Assembly (NCBI GenBank): GCA_015065965.1
Contig: SVPH01000010.1
Location: 1-64,000, forward strand
Direction: 5' to 3'
DNA from: Oscillospiraceae bacterium
GTDB taxonomy: Bacteria > Bacillota > Clostridia > Oscillospirales > Acutalibacteraceae
DNA: 64,000 nt
The stretch's first letter is position 1. The number at the start of each line of letters is the position of its first letter. The translations under genes and the position numbers were made by a program. The notes under the pieces are model-generated. The model was not told the origin of the DNA. It saw only the letters and a program-made list of their open reading frames with translations, and ran no database searches. Shown in pieces: positions 61,041-64,000 of this stretch.

Positions 61041-61080
61041 AAAATACCGGCAGATAAATGTTATCTGTCGGTATTTTAAA
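61041..61080 (+). terminator. hairpin between the transporter and beta-galactosidase genes
   Basis: A 17-bp stem with one wobble pair (61041-61057 with 61061-61077, 3-nt loop) and only a short T tract. It may attenuate transcription or act as an mRNA processing or stability hairpin within the operon. Confidence 0.6.
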
Positions 61081-61105
61081 ACCAGTTATAACAAGGAGAT
61101 TTAAA

Positions 61106-63352
61106 ATGAGAAAAATAATTAACATCAACAGAAAATGGGCTTTTGCCAAAAATGTTTCCGAGGTGCCTTCGGTAATACCCGTTGAATGGAATTTTGTCAA
61201 TCTTCCTCATACATGGAATGCAATTGACGGTCAGGACGGCGGAAACGATTATTTCAGAGGAACTTGCTGCTATATTAAAGAACTTGATAAAGAAGATATT
61301 CCCGAAGCAGACAGATATTACCTTGAACTCAACGGCGCAAATTCATCCGCCGATGTATATGTAAACGGCAAAAAACTCGCTCATCATGACGGCGGTTATT
61401 CGACATGGAGAGTTGATATAACTGAAGAAATCGGAATCAAAACAATGATTGCAGTTGTTGTTGATAACAGCCCCAATGAAACCGTATATCCTCAGATGGC
61501 AGACTTTACTTTCTATGGCGGTCTTTACAGGGATGTTAATATTATCGCAGTCAGCAATTCGCATTTTGACCTTGACTATTACGGCGCACCCGGAATAAAG
61601 GTTACACCCGAAGTTAACGGTGAAGATGCCAAGGTTGAGGTAGAGGTTTATCTCACAAATGCCATGGAGGCACAGACTCTTATCTATACAATTAAAGATG
61701 CAGACGGTAATGTTGTTGCAGAAATAAGCAAAGATGTTGGCGAAACAAAAGTTGTTTTGGATATTAATAATGTTACTCTCTGGCACGGCAGAAAGAATCC
61801 TTATCTTTACACTGCTGAAGTAAAACTCGTTGCAGGCGACGATGTGCTTGATAATGTCAGTGCACGTTTCGGCTGCCGAACATTTAAAATTGACCCTGAA
61901 AACGGATTTATTCTTAACGGTGAGGAATATCCCCTCAGAGGTGTTTCAAGGCATCAGGACAGATGGGGAATCGGTAATGCTCTTTTGCCCGAACATCATG
62001 AAGAAGATATTGACCTTATCTGCGAAGTCGGTGCAACAACCATAAGACTTGCTCATTATCAGCACAATCAGTATTTCTATGACCTTTGTGACGAAAAGGG
62101 TCTTGTTATCTGGGCTGAAATTCCATATATTTCAAAGCATATGCCCGGTGGCAGAGAAAATACCGTTTCTCAGATGAAAGAACTTGTTTATCAGAACTAT
62201 AATCACCCTTCAATTGTTGTATGGGGTCTTTCAAATGAGATCTCAATGGCAGGATCAGATGATGACCTTCTCGATAACCACAACATGCTCAATGACCTTG
62301 TTCATGAAATGGATAAGACAAGGCTTACAACCATTGCTGCAGTTTCAATGTGCAGCATGGATGATCCGTATATTCAGATTCCCGATGTTGTTTCATATAA
62401 CCATTACTTTGGCTGGTACGGCGGTGACACAACAATGAACGGCCCGTGGTTTGATGAGTTCCATGCCAAATATCCCAACATTCCCATTGGCTGCTCAGAA
62501 TACGGCTGTGAAGCGCTTAACTGGCACACATCAAATCCGACTCAGGGCGATTATACAGAGGAATATCAGGCATATTATCATGAAGAACTCATCAAGCAGT
62601 TCTTCACAAGAAAATATATGTGGGCAACTCATGTCTGGAATATGTTTGATTTCGGTGCCGATGCAAGAAGCGAGGGCGGTGAAAACGGACAGAACCACAA
62701 GGGTCTTGTAACATTTGACCGTAAATATAAGAAAGATTCTTTCTATGCATACAAAGCATGGCTTTCCGATGACCCGTTTGTTCATATCTGCGGCAAGAGA
62801 TATGTTGACCGTGTTGAAGATGTAACAAAGGTTACCGTGTATTCAAACCTTCCTGAGGTTGAACTTTTTGTTAACGGTGAAAGCATCGGCAAAAAGGCAA
62901 GTGCAGAGCATTTCTTCTATTTCGATGTTCCTGTAAGCGCTGAAACAAAACTTGTTGCTGTTGCAGGCAATTATAAAGATGAAAGCCTTATCTGCAAGGT
63001 TGAAAAATTCAATGAGGATTACCGCCTTAAGGAGAAGGGCGCAATTCTCAACTGGTTTGATATCACAGAGCGTGAGGGCTATTTCTCGCTTAACGATAAA
63101 CTCGGCGATGTTCTTAAGGCACCTGAAGGCATGATGCTCTTTGCCGGTATGCTTAAGAACTTTATGGGAGCAGGCGGCGAGGGTAAACCCGATTTTGCAG
63201 GCTTTGAGATGAATGAAAACATGCTGGCAATGGCAGGCGGTTTTACAGTTATTAGACTCACATCATTGCTTGGAACAGCAGGTATAAAATTTACAAAAGA
63301 GCAACTTCTCGGCATTAATGCTCAACTCAATCAGATAAAGAAGCCCCAATAA
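61106..63352 (+). CDS. beta-galactosidase, family GH2
   Basis: A 748-residue GH2 enzyme with an N-terminal sugar-binding beta domain (RKWAFAKN and WNFVNLPHTWN near the start), an immunoglobulin-like domain, and a TIM barrel. The acid/base is Glu378 in GLSNEISM, and the nucleophile Glu465 in GCSEYGCEALNWH. It hydrolyses terminal beta-galactose. It could instead be a beta-glucuronidase-like member; the motif NEIS with Glu378 fits galactosidases. A C-terminal domain of about 100 residues after the barrel ends with a short helical region. There is no signal peptide. The start ATG 61106 has AAGGAGAT. Confidence 0.9.
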   Translation: MRKIININRKWAFAKNVSEVPSVIPVEWNFVNLPHTWNAIDGQDGGNDYFRGTCCYIKELDKEDIPEADRYYLELNGANSSADVYVNGKKLAHHDGGYSTWRVDITEEIGIKTMIAVVVDNSPNETVYPQMADFTFYGGLYRDVNIIAVSNSHFDLDYYGAPGIKVTPEVNGEDAKVEVEVYLTNAMEAQTLIYTIKDADGNVVAEISKDVGETKVVLDINNVTLWHGRKNPYLYTAEVKLVAGDDVLDNVSARFGCRTFKIDPENGFILNGEEYPLRGVSRHQDRWGIGNALLPEHHEEDIDLICEVGATTIRLAHYQHNQYFYDLCDEKGLVIWAEIPYISKHMPGGRENTVSQMKELVYQNYNHPSIVVWGLSNEISMAGSDDDLLDNHNMLNDLVHEMDKTRLTTIAAVSMCSMDDPYIQIPDVVSYNHYFGWYGGDTTMNGPWFDEFHAKYPNIPIGCSEYGCEALNWHTSNPTQGDYTEEYQAYYHEELIKQFFTRKYMWATHVWNMFDFGADARSEGGENGQNHKGLVTFDRKYKKDSFYAYKAWLSDDPFVHICGKRYVDRVEDVTKVTVYSNLPEVELFVNGESIGKKASAEHFFYFDVPVSAETKLVAVAGNYKDESLICKVEKFNEDYRLKEKGAILNWFDITEREGYFSLNDKLGDVLKAPEGMMLFAGMLKNFMGAGGEGKPDFAGFEMNENMLAMAGGFTVIRLTSLLGTAGIKFTKEQLLGINAQLNQIKKPQ

Positions 63353-63366
63353 TCTGCTATTACATT

Positions 63367-63408
63367 AAAATCCGTTTGTTTCTGAAAGGAGGCAAACGGA
63401 TTTTTGTT
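63367..63408 (+). terminator. terminator after the beta-galactosidase gene
   Basis: A perfect 12-bp stem (63367-63378 with 63393-63404, 14-nt loop) is followed by TTGTTG. The loop contains AAAGGAGG, which looks like a ribosome site but has no start after it. Confidence 0.8.
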
Positions 63409-63478
63409 GATAAAAAAACATGTTTGTGATAAAATCAGACTTGTTTATATAAAAATATTAAAAGAAAAGGGATTACTT

Positions 63479-64000
63479 ATGAAAAAGTATGAACATGTTA
63501 TTGTTATCGGTGTTGACGGCATGGGTAATTTTAACCGCGACACAGACACGCCTAACTTTGACAGAATATTTGATCATGGTGCCGTTACATATAACTGCCT
63601 CTCCATGGTGCCTACAATAAGTGCACAGAATTGGGGTGGAATGCTTCTCGGCTGTAATCCGCTTGTGCACGGTCTTACAAATGCCATTGTCGGCAGCCGA
63701 CCTTATAATAATGAAGAAATGCCGTCGGTGTTCAGAAGAATAAGAGAAGTTTATCCCGAAGCGGTGCTGGCATCTTACTGTAATTGGAATCCTATCAATA
63801 GCGGTATAATAGAAAATGATATAGGCGTGGATTTCCAAACGGCGGAAGATGACGCTGTTCTGACTGATAAAATTATTGCCAAAATCAGTGACAAACCGAA
63901 TTTCTTTTTCATCCAGTTGGATGATGTTGACAGTGCCGGACATCGCTGCGGTTACGGTATGGACGGTCACCTTAATGCAATTAAAAAATCCGATGAATTC
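63479..64000 (+). CDS. alkaline phosphatase-superfamily phosphodiesterase/nucleotide pyrophosphatase (partial)
   Basis: The first 174 residues of a nucleotide pyrophosphatase/phosphodiesterase-type (NPP) protein. The metal Asp is in VIGVDGMGN near 11, the nucleophile Thr in VPTISAQNW near 45, and a second metal set DDVDSAGHRCGYG near 150-162. The family hydrolyses phosphodiesters or sulfates. No signal peptide is seen at the N terminus, so it would be cytoplasmic. The start ATG 63479 lies after GAAAAGG-rich sequence. The gene continues past the window. Confidence 0.82.
   Translation, partial: MKKYEHVIVIGVDGMGNFNRDTDTPNFDRIFDHGAVTYNCLSMVPTISAQNWGGMLLGCNPLVHGLTNAIVGSRPYNNEEMPSVFRRIREVYPEAVLASYCNWNPINSGIIENDIGVDFQTAEDDAVLTDKIIAKISDKPNFFFIQLDDVDSAGHRCGYGMDGHLNAIKKSDEF

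Noticed and set aside
63381-63392. Ribosome-like GAAAGGAGG after the beta-galactosidase gene
   Set aside because: It is in the loop of the terminator, with no start codon in a useful frame behind it.
63473-63970. Long open frame on the minus strand at the right end
   Set aside because: It lies antisense to the alkaline-phosphatase-type frame, which has a proper start and family motifs; its own product is low in complexity and lacks any motif.
1-64000. CRISPR array, prophage or intact insertion sequence
   Set aside because: No regularly spaced direct repeats, integrase, transposase or phage structural gene could be recognised anywhere in the window.

Overview
The window is chromosomal DNA of moderately low G+C content from an anaerobic Gram-positive bacterium, most likely a gut or rumen clostridium of the Ruminococcaceae/Oscillospirales kind. 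The support is a fused ispH-rpsA gene, a type III glutamine synthetase, type III pantothenate kinase, ferredoxin-linked 2-oxoacid oxidoreductase, oxygen-sensitive radical SAM enzymes, a variant LPXTG wall-sorting signal, an SdpR/SdpI pair, consensus sigma-A promoters, and many genes for using plant or host glycans. The species is an inference; no rRNA gene is present. Gene density is high. I see no CRISPR array, prophage or intact insertion sequence.

Layout. 1-2.1 kb (minus): partial metA, an ECF transporter S component and coaX. 2.2-8.9 kb (plus): a PflX-type radical SAM protein, mscL, proC, a DUF4091/GH123-like glycosidase, a GH36 alpha-galactosidase and a zinc-ribbon membrane protein. 8.9-15.3 kb (minus): a membrane-anchored metallophosphatase, prs, a secreted ceramidase-like protein, a CDF metal exporter and an MscS channel. 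15.4-17.4 kb: tRNA-Leu(UAA) with a perfect promoter, a small inverted-repeat element, and a GPH-type transporter. 17.4-22.8 kb (minus): a wall-anchored InlB-repeat protein with a structured leader, plsY, a HAD phosphatase and a GH95 fucosidase. 22.9-32.9 kb (plus): an RpiR regulator, a BaiN-like flavoprotein, cmk, plsC, ispH-rpsA, then an EamA transporter, a subtilase and a GH13 oligo-1,6-glucosidase. 33.0-35.1 kb: glnN.

35.2-45.9 kb (minus) is the most striking part: ten tightly packed genes behind one TTGACT-17-TATAAT promoter. In order they encode a LeuA-like protein that has lost its metal and catalytic motifs, a fusion of a sugar-isomerase-type TIM barrel to an acyl-CoA synthetase, IlvE, a P-loop ATPase, the four subunits of a VOR-type 2-oxoacid:ferredoxin oxidoreductase, an XRE-cupin regulator and a second acyl-CoA synthetase. 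Together these could interconvert branched-chain acids, acyl-CoAs, 2-oxoacids and amino acids. They could run oxidatively, or reductively to build Val/Leu/Ile from scavenged branched-chain fatty acids, as known in rumen bacteria. The LeuA-like protein would be a candidate leucine sensor. These roles are inferred.

46.0-51.0 kb holds a NUDIX hydrolase, an ArsC/Spx-like protein, and two tandem paralogous B12-binding radical SAM proteins separated by a MITE-like element and driven by a promoter with a 20-bp palindrome. 51.1-56.3 kb (plus): a GH43-like propeller protein, a secreted beta-helix protein, sdpR-sdpI with a clear autoregulatory operator, and an MFS transporter. 56.4-59.3 kb (minus): a Gfo/Idh/MocA oxidoreductase, a GDPD-family protein with an altered catalytic motif and an AraC regulator. 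The AraC gene is divergent from a sugar symporter and GH2 beta-galactosidase operon (59.5-63.4 kb). The window ends inside an alkaline-phosphatase-superfamily gene.
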